64,000 nucleotides of DNA from Hemibagrus wyckioides (taxonomy: Eukaryota; Chordata; Actinopteri; Siluriformes; Bagridae), in assembly GCF_019097595.1 (NCBI RefSeq), contig NC_080734.1, positions 12,118,392-12,182,391 of the forward strand, in the 5' to 3' direction. Both the position numbers and the translations under genes were made by a program. Below are positions 1-13,100 of this stretch, one piece after another (position 1 is the first letter of the stretch; the number at the start of each line of letters is the position of its first letter). The notes beneath the pieces were generated by a model. That model was given only the letters and a program-made list of their open reading frames with translations, did not search any database and was not told the DNA's origin.

Positions 1-2214
1 TTCACCAGTGCATACAACAGAATTAAGGAAGAGGATGAAGAGGATGTGCCACCACCAGGGGGCACAATGAGTACCTCAACATGCTGTATGGCCTGACCAA
101 TGTGCCCTCCATCTCCCAAGCCTTTATGAACAAACTGTTCCCGAGACCTATTGAACTCTTGTGTCATTATCTACATTGATGAAATCCTAATCTACTCCCA
201 GAACTAGCCCCTCCACATTAACCATATTACCATCCTAACCCACCTGCTACAGCATCACCTTGTGGTCAAAGCTGAGTAATGTGAGTTCCACAAAGTCTCC
301 ATTACCTACCTTGGTTACATCATCAGTCAGGCATGGCATAGAGATGGATGTTAACAAGGTGTTAGAATGTGGGGATGGAAATGTGGGAATGGCTCCCACC
401 AACCAGTGTCAAAGAACTGCAAAGGTTCCTGGGCTTTGACAATTTCTATCGGCAGTTCAGTTGGGACTATAGCTCCATTTGCTGCCCCACTATCCTCTCT
501 GCTATGTGGCAAACCATATAAGCTCCAGTGGTCCCCAGAAGGCCTTTGAAGATCTAAAGCAACATTTTACCGCAGCCCCCATCCTGCAGCATTTGGACCC
601 CAACCTCCCGTTCATCAAACATACCCAAGTGGAGAGCAACTACAAGGTAGGTAACAGGGAACTGCTATCAATTACCAAAGCACTGGAGGAATGGATGCAC
701 TGGTTGAGGGGGCATGGCATCCATTCCAAAAGAACCTTGAAAACATTAATAATGCTATGAGAGCTAACCCCCATCATGCCCGTTTGGAACTCTACTTCAC
801 CAGATTCCATTTCACTGAGACTTATTGCCCTAGCTCCAAAAATTGCAAAACTGATGCCCTTTCCTGTTGCCACAACCCCAGAAACAAACCTATGATGTCA
901 GAGCCCATCCTCCCACCATGCATCATTATCACATCGGTCCAATGGGACATTATGGAGGAGGGTCATCCAATAGGTGCACTCTACCCTCAATTTGGGACAT
1001 CCAGGTATCCACCACACCACCAGACTAGTTCAGAATGCATTTTGGTGGCCTTCCATGACCATGGACATTAAGACCTATGGGGAGGCTTGTACAGCGTGTG
1101 CCAAGGTAGGAACCTCATGCCAGCTCCCATGCGGCCTGCTGGAGCCCCTCCCAATACCACAATGCCCATGGTCCCACATTGCAGTCGATTTTGTCATCGC
1201 CCTTCACAATTCTCATGGATTTACTATGATTCTGGTGGTGGTCAAAAAGCCTGCAAGCTGGTACCCTTAAAGGGATTCCCCACAACCATGGAGAAGTTGC
1301 TTCTAGCCCTTGTCTTCTGAAACTATGAAATACCGGAAGACATTGTGTCTGTCCGGGGCCCCAAATCAAATCGCAGTTATGGCGGGACTTAGGGATCAAT
1401 GTCAGCCTCACATCAGGGTCACATCACCCTCAAGCCAGTAGCCAAGCTGAGCAGATAAACTAAGAACTGGGATGCTTCCTAAGGACTTATTGCAGCTGAG
1501 AACAACAAAGCTGGGTAAAGTTCATCTGGGCCAAATACGCCCAAAACTTGCTAACCCACTTCTCTACAGGTCTCACCTTGTTCCAATGTAACCTGGGATT
1601 TCGGCCCCCCCACCCCCGTTCCTTGGTCAGGCGAGGCCACAGACGTGTAGTTGACGACTGGTTCCATCACAGCACTGAGGTATGGGAGTGGGCCCACATT
1701 CACCTACAGAGGACAGAGTCCCATCAGGAGATCCAGGCCAACCGTAGAAGATGCCTACACCCCCCATACAAGTCAGTGGGTGTGGCTCTCCACCCAGAAT
1801 ATCAAACTCTTCATAGGGCCTTCAAGATCACTTGCCAAATTAACCCAGTTACCTATTGCCTCCAGTAACCCCCTCACTATTGTATTTCTCCGTCATTTCA
1901 TGTCTCCCTATTCAAGCCTGCCCACGCTCCTACTCCCACCCCCACTGCAGAATCTCTCCCCCCACTGCCACTTGACATCAATGGGGCACCTGCTTACATT
2001 GTCCACACCATCTTGGACTCACAAAGGAGAGAAGGCTGGCTACAATATCTCATAGACTGGGAGGGGTATGGCACAGAAGAACATTGCTTGGTCAATTCTG
2101 ACAACATCCTAGACCCCTCACTCGTTGAAGAATTCCACCTGGCCAACCCCACACAACCAGTACCCAGACCCGTGGGGTGCCCTGGGAAAAGTAGAACGCC
2201 TTTAGGGGGGATTC
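1..2214 (+). pseudogene. Ty3/Gypsy chromovirus pol, degraded, left end cut by window
   Basis: Decayed pol region of a Ty3/Gypsy retrotransposon, read on the + strand in several frames. Near 60-300 there is a reverse-transcriptase thumb/palm remnant (YGLTNVPS, then a broken catalytic region). An RNase H-like part follows at about 540-870, an integrase HHCC/core remnant at about 970-1330, and a chromodomain at about 1990-2200 ([20 protein letters not shown]). A chromodomain after integrase is the mark of vertebrate chromoviruses such as sushi/Tf1-like elements. Many frameshifts and stops show that it is inactive. The 5' half lies outside the window. Class is clear; the exact family is not. Confidence 0.85.
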
Positions 2215-2421
2215 TGTAACATCTTTTGTGGCAGGTTGCCTCCACTCCACCAAAGGGAGCCTTCACCCAATTTTTGCACAGACTTCTGGGTTTATAGACA
2301 CTTCCGGTTCTAGCCATTTATAAACAGCAATCTTCTACCGAGCCATTGTTTTCACGTTTTGTCATTGCCAATTGTGTGTGAAATAAAATGAAAGCAATCT
2401 ATTTACAATGTTTCCATGACA
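2215..2421 (+). repeat. Probable 3' LTR of the Gypsy chromovirus (shortened)
   Basis: A purine tract (tttagggggga, 2201-2211) directly after the chromodomain reads like a polypurine tract. The sequence then begins TGTAAC at 2215 and reaches a TGACA end at 2421, the TG...CA form of an LTR. An AATAAA lies within it near 2380. It is shorter than usual for fish Gypsy LTRs and no partner LTR is in the window, so the 3' boundary is an inference. Confidence 0.5.
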
Positions 2422-2741
2422 GATTATGATAAAGAAAGTGATAAAGAAATGGTCTTAGTATTCTCTTTATTATTAAGTTATATTTATTAGCAAACCACAA
2501 ACTTTTGCATCACCATTGACACAGACAAGCTTAATTTTTTAATGTTCTTTAAACCTTCATGCTACAAAAGGTTTAAACAGACAAAACTCTCACGCAGTTT
2601 ACTGCAAGCAGTCAAATTGGATGTCAGTATAGATCAGGAAATCAGGAAAACAGCTATAACAAAATCCAAAGCTGAAAAGGGGGATAAAAGAAGACATAAC
2701 TAACAGTGAAAACCATCAAAAATAAATAAATTAATTGCTTT

Positions 2742-2742
<1 letters not shown>

Positions 2743-2820
<78 letters not shown>
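2743..2820. repeat. (GATA)n microsatellite
   Basis: About 19 uninterrupted copies of the 4-base unit. Read on the minus strand it gives a spurious poly-(Ile-Tyr-Leu-Ser) ORF. Confidence 0.97.
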
Positions 2821-3882
2821 TCGAAAAGAAGGGGGGGGCAAAATTATAGAGGCAGATAACACTGAAATCCTTGTCTTTCTGATGATAAATATGGACACCA
2901 CATGTCACAACATTCCAACCTTACTACTGTCTTTGCTCTCTTCCAGGAAAGCATATTTAGCTGAAACAGCCCAGTGCTCAGAAATCCCAATGAACACCTC
3001 AGATATTTACTTGTATACTATTAACATAGTTACATTTACATTTTGATGGTTATTTTTCCACATTTTAAAAGTTATTTTTAATTGAATTCCTAAAGTACAT
3101 TATGATGTATACACTGAAATGTGTTTCATTAACTCATTGTGGAGGTACTACAATTCTCAAAATGTCAAGTCTTGTTTCTTTTTTATGATATTTTATTTGT
3201 ATATTTTAAGGAAAATGGGATCTTTTAGAAATGCCAATTGTTTATACGTGTATATCATTTATCAGTAATACTGATATATAGATAAATAGAACATGTTCTT
3301 GGATGCCCAATGTAAATCATCTTCCTACTTCCATGGTACTTGAACGTGATTAGTACTTTTTCTGAAAACCACAGCATCCCTTACCAGGATAACTACACAT
3401 CAATTCCTTTGTCCTACGAGTTTTACATCCTATCGTCTACTAGAGAAAAAACTGCACTCCTCTGTAAACAAGGTAAGAGTGCCATCTAGTGGTCAATGCA
3501 AATAAACAAATACGTACATAAAGTATATATATAGCATACACAGATATAAAAAATACATACATAGGCAGCAAGGTGAAATTTAATAGGAACAGGCTGTGGT
3601 ACAGTGAATTCTGAAGGATTTCTGAATTTGTGAATTCAAGACCTTTGTATCCACTCCCATATTCTAATCGCTTCAACCACTAATTGTTTTTATCAGCTGC
3701 CTCTACCTGTAGTCACATTAATACTTACAGGTTTTCAGATTTATTTATACTCAGTGATGTACACGAGAACACACATTTTACGCCTTGATTCTCCTAATGA
3801 TTTATCCTTTTTTTTAACAAAAAATATATTTAAGATATAAAAATAGTGTTTCTTTAAAAAATAATTTGTAAGAGCATATATA

Positions 3883-4930
3883 CACCAAGCAAGCATTATG
3901 ACCAGGAGCCTAATATTGTGCTGGTCCCCCTTTTGCTGCCAAAACAGCTCTGACCCGTTGAGGCATGGACTCCACTAGATCCCTGAAGGTTTGCTGTGGT
4001 ATCTAGCTTCAAGATGTTAGCAGCAGATCACTTAAGCCCTGTAAGTTGCTTGATTGGATTGAGGTCTGCGGAATTTGGAGGCCAAGTCAACACCTCAAAC
4101 TCATTATTGTGCTAATCAAACCATACCTGAACCATTTTTGCTTTGTGACATGGTGCATTATCCTGCTGAAAGAGACCACAACCATCAGGGAATACCATTT
4201 CCATGAAAATGTGCTCCCAGCAGAACTTTGCCTAAAGCATGACACTGCCTCTGCTGGCTTGCTTTCTTCCCTTAGTGCATCCTGGTGTCATGTGTTCCCC
4301 AGGTAAAAGATGCACATGCACCCGGCCATCCACGTGATGTAAAAGAAAATGTGATTCCTCAGAGGAGGCCACCTTCTTTCATTGCTCCATGGTCCAGTTC
4401 TGATGTTCACATGCTTATTATTGGCACTTTCAGCAGTGCACAGGTGTCAGCATGGGCACCCTGGCTGGTCTGCAGCTATGCAGCCCCATCCGCAACAAAC
4501 TGCGATACACTGAATTCTTGACACCTTTCTATCAGAACCAGCATTAACTTCTTCAGCAATTTGACAAACAGTAGCTTGTCTGTTGGATCGGACCACACAG
4601 GCCGGGTTTTGCTCCCCATCTGCATCAGTGAGCCTTGGCTGCCCATGACCCTGTCACCACTGTTCACCACTGTTCCTTCCTTGGACCACTATTGACTGAA
4701 ACTGACCACTGCAGACCGGGAACACTCCACAAGAGCTGCAGTTTTGGAGATGCTCTGATCCAGTTGTCTAGCCATCACAATTTGGCCCTTGTCAAACTCG
4801 CTCAAATCCTTACGCTTGCCCAGGTTAACCTGCTGCCTAATATATCCCACCCACTAACAGGTGCCATGATGAGAAGATAAGTGTTATTCACGTCACCTGT
4901 CAGTGGTCATAATGTTATGGCTGATCAGTG
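3883..4930 (-). pseudogene. Tc1-like transposon with decayed transposase
   Basis: A Tc1/mariner element with degenerate terminal inverted repeats (caccaagcaagcattatgacc at the left; the reverse complement of ggtcataatgttatggctga at the right). It is flanked by TA on both sides (3881-3882 and 4931-4932). The minus strand carries a Tc1 transposase broken by stops and indels. The catalytic-domain end lies near 3950-4250 and the N-terminal DNA-binding part near 4500-4880. At about 1,050 bp it is shorter than a full element of roughly 1.6 kb, so internal deletions are present. Related copies lie at 25738-25980 and 60175-60622. Confidence 0.8.
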
Positions 4931-5489
4931 TACGTGTGACAAGTTTATCTGCCAACCCTCCTCCCTACCACCAGAGGAAACCTTAGCCAGAATATTGATC
5001 ACTTCCAGGTGATCTCCTGGTATTACAGACTCTTAAGCTTCATTTGCAGCCATTCCACACGAAGTACTGTTAGTTAAGTGACATGCAGAGCCTTTTGACT
5101 GTGTTTCTGCCTTTAGATTTGGATTTATTCCTGTTCTGGTTCTTCTAAAAAATGCACATGAATTCTACACCATCTGCTGCCACTAGTTCTTCACAATAAG
5201 CTAATGTTGTGAAAAATCATTCTGCCACTATACTGTGTGTCCTTTGATTTGTTTAAAATTCAAAAGAAACATAATGCTTGAGCATTGAAAAGTGATTCTG
5301 AGAAGCATGCTGTGCTGGGCATGCTTTACTTTCCCAGTGTGTCAATAAATGAGACCACAGCCGTGATGTAACCAAGTTATTTACCTCACTGTCGACAAAA
5401 AAAGGGTTATATGAATTTAAAAAAACTAAATCGAGTGTAATAGTTTATAGTCCAAAAAAACTAACAAAGTTGATTAATGTCCTTCAGTG

Positions 5490-5960
5490 CAGGTGCATCC
5501 ACAGTTACCCTGACCTTTTTTTGCGGGCTTATGAAGACCCTGAGCATCTATGATGTGCCCCAAGCACTCCAGAGAATCTCTAAAAAAATTCACATTTCTC
5601 ACACTGGACACAAAGCCCAAATTCATCCAGATGGCCGAGGACTGCGTCTACATTCTTGAAATGTTGCTCAGTCACTAATCTAGTCCCTATCTAGATAGCA
5701 ATGAACATTGGGAATGCCTTGTAAGTTCTGATCATTTGAAGTTTGAAAAATTGCTGAAGCCGAAGCAATACCAAACATTAATTGAATGTAACAGAGCAGT
5801 TCATGTGATGACGGTGAGATTTGCATGAACTTATTGCCAAGGGCACATGTAAGTATTTGAGTGGCCCAGTTTGGTGTGCAAACAAAGTTTTGGTGTGAGT
5901 GCAAACTTTACAAAGACATTCAGCTCATACTCTCTGTTAGCTCCTTTAATCTGTGTTCCA
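5490..5960 (-). pseudogene. Ty3/Gypsy reverse transcriptase fragment
   Basis: The minus strand encodes a Gypsy RT remnant. About 5700-5800 reads FGIASASAIFQ followed by QGIPNVHCYLDRD, matching the conserved Gypsy block ending in Y-[LI]-D-D. The second Asp of the catalytic motif is changed and the frame is open for only 74 codons. 5490-5660 continues as the downstream RT/thumb region in another frame. It is a short dead fragment without LTRs, sitting between duplicate A and duplicate B. Confidence 0.75.
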
Positions 5961-7333
5961 ATGCAGCAAGGATCTTCCATGGATCTGCTTAAGTAAGTCT
6001 TCTGCCTTGACTAGATGCCATGAAAACCTAGGAACAACTGGGAAACATTTGGTCTACAATACACTTGCTGTTGCTGTAGCTGACCTTATTACGCCTGAAC
6101 TCAATTTATAAGATCATCTGCTTTGTAGGAATGGATACTGATTGTATGTGTGTTATGTTTTTCCAGAAGAATCACCAACAGAGAGATGTAGCCAGCAGAT
6201 GGAGACATTTGCCTTGTTAGTCTCACAGTCATTCTGTCTTAAATTAATCAAGTAGTTCTTTGTAATCAGCTCTGTGTTAAGCTGCACTTTTAGTGTTGGG
6301 GAGTGATGGTGTATCTCTAATGATATAGGCATCCTAAAGGTTGACAGGGCAATTTATAACAGGAACATCATTATATTTTCAATCTATGACCTGATAACAA
6401 CGTTAAAACAAAAATTACAGAGAAAAAAACAGTTATAGAGACGCTGTTCCCTACACTTCATACAGAAAAATATCATCGATCTATTTTTGATGTATATATA
6501 TATAAAGCCAAACAATACTAATGTAGTATTTCCAGATCAGGAAATACAAGCATTAGAAAACATAATGATGTTTAATAAAGACAAAGGTTTATTTGTTAGC
6601 CGTTGTCAGTTCAATGATCATGGTATGTACTCTAAAAAATAAGATAAAACAAAGGTAACCAAAAAAAGAACATAAAAAACTAAATTCTTTTAATATGTAA
6701 AACTTGCACTAAATCTGCCAGCTATGCAAGTGACTGTTCCTGTCAGTCAGGTAAATGAGTGTACAGAGAAAACCCCTTCATATCTGAACTGAATGTAGGT
6801 GAAGTGAAAGTATGGCATGTAGAAAGAGTGCAGGATAGATGTAACACTGAGATAGGAGTTTGTCACTGTTGTGAAAGTTTAGAGAAAATAACACAGTTTT
6901 TATAAACATGATTAATATTTCATGATTTTGAGTTTTTATAAACATGATTAAAACACAAACAAAAAAGGGAAACGTTGTCACTCGTTGACTACATTATAAC
7001 ACCTGATCAGGACAACCTTACCAAGGTCTGCCTAAGTTGATTCTTAGCCTTGAGTCTCGCCATCTTGTCTCTAGTGCATTCTGACCTTCCAACAATTCGC
7101 AAAAAAAATAAAATAAATAAATCTCTGGTTACAAGCAACTTTCAATGACAAACAACTTATAGTCATATACACAGAAGTTCAGAACATCTTCCTTTAAAAT
7201 ATTCCATCACATCACTTATTTACATTTGCCTTGAAAGGCAGATTACACACTGGCAATTTTTTAAATTAAATTATTAGTATTTTTAATTCTGCCTCATTTA
7301 AACCAAATATTGTTGTTTTATCTTTTTATTTGT

Positions 7334-7481
7334 GGATTTGATCACATACCATTTGTGCCATCTTTGGTTGTATTTCACACAATTAAAAAGTCAATAACTC
7401 AAGCTTCTGTCATGGAATTAAACTTAGATATCTGATGCGTGATGCTTGTGTATATGGTATCAAAGCTTTAGACTGTGTGGA
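7334..7481 (+). pseudogene. Class C receptor exon 2 remnant (GPRC6A/OlfC-like)
   Basis: This copy of exon 2 of the receptor at 23048-27060 includes the stretch encoding RDACVYGIKALDCVD, against CDACVYGTKALDCVE in the intact gene. The acceptor AG of the intact gene (23358-23359) is lost. A small deletion near 7391 shifts the frame. The exon breaks off at about 7481, where the intact gene has about 135 more bases. No other exon was found nearby, so it is a dead single-exon relic. It shows the receptor locus was once tandemly duplicated. Confidence 0.85.
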
Positions 7482-7824
7482 CACTTGCACTCACACACTT
7501 GATCTCCCATCAGGTATTCAGTCTGTCAATGACGTACGTGACTGTTCCAGTCAGTCAAGTGAATTAATGTACAAAGATAAGAGCTTGTCTCATATTTATG
7601 TTTCTCATGAAACTCCCGACTTTCATTTTCTAAAACTTCAACTGTGGTTTACATTCAAACTTAAACTATAATATTCTACAAAGTTTGGCATGTGACTTGT
7701 CTTTTGTGTATGTGAAAATAAAAAAAATTATTTTGCATTTTACAAAAACGATCCCAATTCAGAGATGTTAAAATTGACTCAGCTCTACACCAACATTGCT
7801 TAATCTGTATTTTCAGTGCTATAG

Positions 7825-7847
7825 TGTGTGTGTGTGTGTGTGTGTTT
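7825..7847. repeat. (GT)n microsatellite
   Basis: A short uninterrupted dinucleotide run within segment B. Confidence 0.9.
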
Positions 7848-8162
7848 CAGTTATGCTTATGCTTTAGACAACTATATGGCACTCATTCCTTGATTCATTC
7901 ATTCTTCACCATTAACTGCTTTATTGTCAGGGATAAATCATGAAGTTACGAAAAACACTCTGGATGGGACTCTACTTCAAGGCACCATGCACACAGCCAT
8001 TCAGATCTAGTGAGATTTATAGAACCCAGTCCACCTACTGGCATGTTTTTGGGAAGTGGAAGCAATCCAGTAATGGAAATCCACACAGAGTGGGTGATAC
8101 CTGTGACATACTGTACATAATACCTAGTTTGTATAGTGAAAAGGTCTAAAGTATATTATATA

Positions 8163-8679
8163 CAGCTCTGGAAAAAAATAAGAGACCACTGCCCAATCTC
8201 CAGATTTGAACCCTACTGAAAACCTCTGGAATGTCATCAAGAGGAAGATGGATGGTGACAAACCATCAAGCAGAGCTGAGCTGTTTGCTTTTTTGCAAAA
8301 AGAGTGGTATAAAGTTCCCCAACAGCAATGTGAAAAACTGGTGGAGATCATGGAGCCAAAACACATGCAAATCGGGGTTATTCCACCAAATACTGATCTC
8401 TTAATGTTATTTAACCAAAGCATTAACACAATTTGTTTACAAATTATTTGCATTTTGTTTTATTTGAGTTATTAAAGTTCTGCAAATACTGCATGATCTT
8501 GGGTTATTTTGATGTGTTGTCATTTCCTTTAAATATACACTCGAAATAACAATAGTTATATTTTGAATTTGACAAAAATGAAACAAAACTGTTCATCTCA
8601 CCAATACATGCATCTGTAAGAAAAAAAAACATAAGAAACTGATTATTTTGCAGTGGTCTCTTATCTTTTTCCAGAGCTT
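8163..8679 (+). mobile_element. Internally deleted Tc1-like element with TIRs
   Basis: Terminal inverted repeats of about 30 bp face each other: cagctctggaaaaaaataag at 8163, and the reverse complement of ttatctttttccagagct ending near 8679. Both are followed inward by the agaccactg motif. TA flanks both ends (8161-8162 and 8680-8681). The interior keeps only the last part of a Tc1 transposase, including LNPTENLWNVIKRKMDG (8205-8255), the region of the third catalytic residue. The DNA-binding half and the first two acidic residues are gone, so it could move only with transposase supplied elsewhere. Confidence 0.9.
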
Positions 8680-8814
8680 TAAAGTCATGGTATATATGTT
8701 TTACTCAGATTACACAGATTCCTGGTGCATTATGTGGGTAACATTCACCCCAGCAGTGGATAAGATTTAATATGTGTGTTTAGTGAATAGTTGGGATGAG
8801 TAAACAATTAGTCT

Positions 8815-10070
8815 GAGTAAACAAGTCCCAAGTCCCAAAGTTGCAGACCTGATAAAAGAATTCGACTGCAGCAAGGGGTTATGTTCTATGGCTGCATTAG
8901 TTGCCACTGAGAGGCCCCTGTGGCTTAATTTAACAAGGATTGAGGACAGAGATAAGTCCTTTCTCCTGGACACCCTGAACCTTGCCTAAGGGCCTGTTCA
9001 GTAATGCAGTGAGTATGTGTGTGACGCAGTGAGATGTTCAGGGAATTTATCCCCTGCTCAGTGAGCAGCCTGGGCCATCTTCCAGCCGCTCCCCAGACAC
9101 CCAAACCCTCAAACCCACCCACCCTTCATCTGGGAGGGGAACATATTCTATGGCAAGAGGAACTTATCTCGCTTCTGAGGAAGGGGGCCACAGAATATGT
9201 TCCCCTCCCAGAACAAGACTCAGCTTTTAACAGCTGGTATTTTGTTCCCAAAAAATGGAGGGCTGCATCCAATTTTAGACCTGCAGGCTCTGAACTGTGC
9301 GCTGAACACATTCAAGTTCAAGATGCTCATGCTCAAACTTATTGCTCAGACTTATTGCATACAAGGACTGGTTTATGACAGTAAACCTCAGAGATAGCTA
9401 TTTTGAAATGGCCAGAGCACAGGAAGTTCCTCAGGTTCGCTTTCAGGGCTATGTCGGCCAGTTATCGAGATGCTGTGCATGCACACATGAGGTTTCTAGG
9501 TGTGCTTTCTCCTTTTTATAGAAACACCTTCTTGGGGGTAGTTTGGGATTCCTCCACAATGCAGGCACGTCTTTCTCCTACTCAGATGGCTTCCATCCTG
9601 TCAGCATTGAAAGCTATTCAGCTAGGCCAAAGAGGCTGAGACACAGAGAGTGCTTGGCCTCAGCATCCAATGAAATCCCTTTGGGTCTGCTTCACATGAG
9701 GCCATTCCAGCTCTGGCTCAGGGGTGTAGGCTTTCAACCCCACAGGCACAGGTATCATAAAGGTTATGCGCTGCGGGTTTCCTACCCTTCTTATGTGAAA
9801 AAGACCCCAGTTCCTAAACTTAGGTCCCACTCTAGGGGCATGTCGTCATCATCGCAAGATTCTTTTGACAGATACCTCACCTTTGGGCTGGGGATCAGTC
9901 TTGGACAGCCACCCAGGGTCTCTAGGAGGGCCCTTATCTCTTATGGCAGATAAATTGCCTGGAAATGAGGGCCGTGTTTCTAGCATTGAAATACTTTCTC
10001 CCACACCTCAGGGGCTACCATGTGTTAGTGTGCACAGAGAGCACTACGGTGGTTCCCTTTCAATTGAACT
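8815..10070 (+). pseudogene. DIRS-like retrotransposon, truncated copy 1
   Basis: Degraded DIRS-type retroelement. It starts in a gag-like region homologous to 10740-10950 of the second copy (ttctatggctg; gacagagataagtc). It continues through a DIRS reverse transcriptase (PKKWRAASNFRP near 9250, then FLGVVWDSSTMQARLSPTQM near 9540) and stops within the RNase H-like region at about 10055. The catalytic YLDD block present in copy 2 is deleted here. Multiple frames and stops show it is dead. The junction with copy 2 is at about 10060-10130. Confidence 0.8.
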
Positions 10071-10119
10071 CAATGCTAGGGAATACATGCCAATAAGTCC
10101 ATATAAGGGGATCTACATC

Positions 10120-13100
10120 ACATTACTCCAGCTTCTTTGTCTTCAGGAAGCAGTCTGTGTACGTGTGTTGATTGTTTGTCCTGTCTGTCTAGACTAGGAG
10201 AAAAAAAAGAAAGAGATATTTTAAGAGGTGTGTGCATCCATGCCTCTGTTTTATTTTATCACGCTTTTTGCGTTGTTTGTTTGGGAGAAGAGCATGCCCG
10301 GTCGGCTCTCGAGGGATCTGGCGGCATGCATTGCGAGAGGCTTCCTCTCCATAACTTCTGATCCCGCTTGGCTGTATTTTTCAGGCAAGTGTCTGCGTCT
10401 CATGGCTCGGCTCCTGCATCCAAGACAGCGCATCATCTTAGATTATGGGGTTTGCAGGTTGAGTTGGCAGAAGTTTCTCCTGACTTCAATATCCCTGCTT
10501 CAGTTTCGGGAGCTCGCACTGCCATTGTTGTGCTTGAAAATCATGGGTATGCAGCCATGCACAGGGTTGAAGAGACGCTTGCAATCTATCTCTCCCCTAC
10601 ATAGCCAGCATGGATGAAGCCTGCGCTCCCTTCTAAGTCCTGTAGAGTTACTTCAGCACCTGTCAGGTTGGCCTACATGAGAGCAGGCCAAGCTGCTTGG
10701 TGTGTGTCCCTGCACACCATGGCAGTTTTGCAGGCCTACCAAGCTGACCTGCTGAAAGAGCTGAACTGTGGCAAGCGATTTAACCCTGAAACCATCTCTG
10801 AGCTACACCAAGCTACAGATCTCACACTCTGTGCTATGAAGCAGATGGTCCGTGCAATAGGCATTCTATGGCTGTGTTAGTTGCCATGGAGAGGCACCTG
10901 TGGCTTAACATAACTGGGATTAAGGACAGAGATAAGTCATTTTCCTAAATGCCCCGATTTCGCCGGCAGCAAGAGGTGAAGCGCCATTCAGCAGCATTCA
11001 GGAAATTTATCCCTCACCACATTGAGCAGCCTGGCCCATCTTCCAGCTGCACCTGCCCCCCCCAGCTTGCTCAGAGCGGAAAGAAGGGGTAGTGTGGTAG
11101 CCCATGCCCCTGTCAAAGTCTAGGGAGGCCAGCCTGTTCAGGCTTAGGCCCATAAGGTGAGACAGGACCATAAGTCTGTCACCTCTGCCAGGCAAAGAAA
11201 AGAAGGGCTAGGGTTCCTATGAGCATCCTCCCTAGAGCAGTTTCTCCTACCTCCTGCCCATCCTCCTCTGGTGTCTCGGGGGTCAGCAGGGTCCGCCCTC
11301 GCTTTCTTTTCCTGCATTAATCTATCCCCTGGGTCTGTGTCTGCCAGCACTGAAGATGTTCAAGTTCAAGATGCTAACCTTTAATCTTATCATGTAGCAA
11401 ATCAGGGCCAAGGACTGGTTGGTGATTATAGACCTCAAAGATGCCTATTTTCATGTAGGCATTCAACCAGAACACAGGAAGTTCCACAGGTTTGCCTTCG
11501 GGGGCAAAGCATACCAGTATTGTGTTCTTCCCTTTTGGTCTACCCCTGTCACCACACACATTTACAAAGTGCATGGATGCTGACCTGGCACCGCTGTGTC
11601 TCCAGGGCATCCGTGTACTGAATTACCTGGATGACTGGCTCATCCTGGCCCAGTCGAAGGCCATAGCAGGCAGTCATCGGGATGCTGTGCTTGCCCATAT
11701 GAGGTCTCTAGGCCTCAGGTTGAACCCAGAGAAGTGTGTTCTTTCTCGTTCTTAGAGAACCACCTTCTTGGGGGTAGTTTGGGATTCCACCATGAGGCAG
11801 GCATGTCTGTCTCCTGCTCGGGTGGCTTCCATACTGTCAGTGGTGAAAGCTATTCAGTGAAAGCTATTCGGCTTTCAACCCTGCAGACACCCACTCAGTG
11901 CCACAAGGGTTACACGCCACTGGCTTCGTACCCTTCTTAAGTGGAAAAGACCCTGTTTTCTGACCTTGAGTCCCACACTAGGGGCGCGTCATCGTCGCAA
12001 GACTCTTTCAACAGACACCTCACTTTCAGGCTGGGGTGCAGTCTTGGATGGCTGCCCCACACAGGATCTCTGGGATCACCCCCAACTCCCATGGCACATA
12101 AATTGCCTGGAGATGTGGGCCGCGTTTCTAGCACTGAAACACTTTCTCTCACACCTCAGGGACTACCATGTGTTGGTGCACACAGACAGCACTACGGTAG
12201 TTTCCTGTATCAATCATCAGGCCGGTTTGTGTTTGCACCCTCTGTTCAGGTTGGCACACCAGATTTTGCTCTGGGCAGAGACGAGGTTTCTTTCACTGGG
12301 AGCGATTTTCACCCCAAGGCACATAAATCGAGATGCAGACTTCCTGTCGATCAAGTTGCTGAGGCCTGGGGAGTGGCATCTCCATCCACAGGTGGTGGAG
12401 AGCATCTGGCAGATTTTTGGCCATGCAGAAGTGGATCAGTTCGCCTCCAAGAAGTTGACCCAGTGTCAGCTGTGGTATTCCCTTTCTCACCCAGTCCCTC
12501 TGGGCCTGGATGCTCTGGTACAGATGTGGGCTAGGCTATGTTTATATGCCTTTCCCCTGGCAGCTCTGATCCCAGAAGTCCTAGCCAGAGAGCACCACAA
12601 TCCACCTTCTTCTTGTCGGTCGTCACTGACCGCTTGAATTTGGTTTGCAGACCTTGTCTCCCTCCTAGACAGCACTCCTTGGGAGATTCCTGTCATCAAA
12701 GATCTCCTCTCTCTGGCACAGAGGTTAATCATACACCCCTGCCCTGAGATCTGGACGCTCTGGGTCTGGCCCCTGAGGGGAACCAGATCCTAGAGGCAGG
12801 CCTCTATGTTCTATGCTAAGGTTCCCACCACTAGAAAGCTGTATGCTCTGAAGTGGAGGCATTTTTGCCTCTGGTGCAATCAGTGCAGTCAGGACCCAGC
12901 TCCAGTCCCCCTCTACTTTAAAAGTGTACATGGCTGCCATTACTGCAAACCATGAACTTGACCTCTGGGCCTCCTTGGGTAGGCACCCTCTGGTCTCTTG
13001 TTTTTTCTGCACTGCCAGGAAACTGAGGCCATCCTGCAGACCATGCCTCCCCTCCTAGGACCTCTCTGTGGAAATCTGCAGGCTCTATCCTTCACCCCCA

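Larger units (their letters stand above)
2480..5290. repeat. Duplicated receptor 3'-flank, copy A (paralogous to 28550-30095)
   Basis: Three blocks match, in the same order, the DNA downstream of the class C receptor gene. 2484-2560 matches about 28553-28625 (shared run caccattgacacagacaagc). 3450-3495 matches about 28968-29012 (gagtgccatctagtg). 5195-5290 matches about 29990-30090 (taagctaatgttgtga, then cataatgcttgagca). Sequence between blocks has diverged or been replaced by transposons. This suggests that a receptor gene once lay to the left. No receptor exon was recognised inside this block. The rest of 2430-3880 holds no gene I can support. Confidence 0.7.
6200..8060. repeat. Duplicated segment B with receptor exon remnant
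   Basis: This segment is paralogous to 13780-16260. Matches include about 6240-6600 with 13800-14170 (tatttccagatca, gaaatacaagca), 6755-6835 with 14300-14322 plus 15853-15905, and 7630-7700 with 15990-16060 (aacttcaactgtgg, acattcaaactta). 7910-8060 matches 16140-16260 (ctgctttattgtcaggg; ccagtccacctactg). Segment B carries a stretch at about 6890-7530, including the exon-2 remnant, that segment C lacks. A short sub-repeat occurs twice in B, near 6728 and 7536 (gtgactgttcc, cagtca). 7910-8060 also resembles a common fish dispersed repeat. Confidence 0.75.

Noticed and set aside
8124..8453. 109-codon minus-strand ORF
   Set aside because: Reverse shadow of the Tc1 transposase remnant on the + strand.
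11941..12534. 197-codon ORF overlapping the DIRS RNase H
   Set aside because: The neighbouring frame (11966-12637) carries the recognisable RNase H residues; this one is the shadow.
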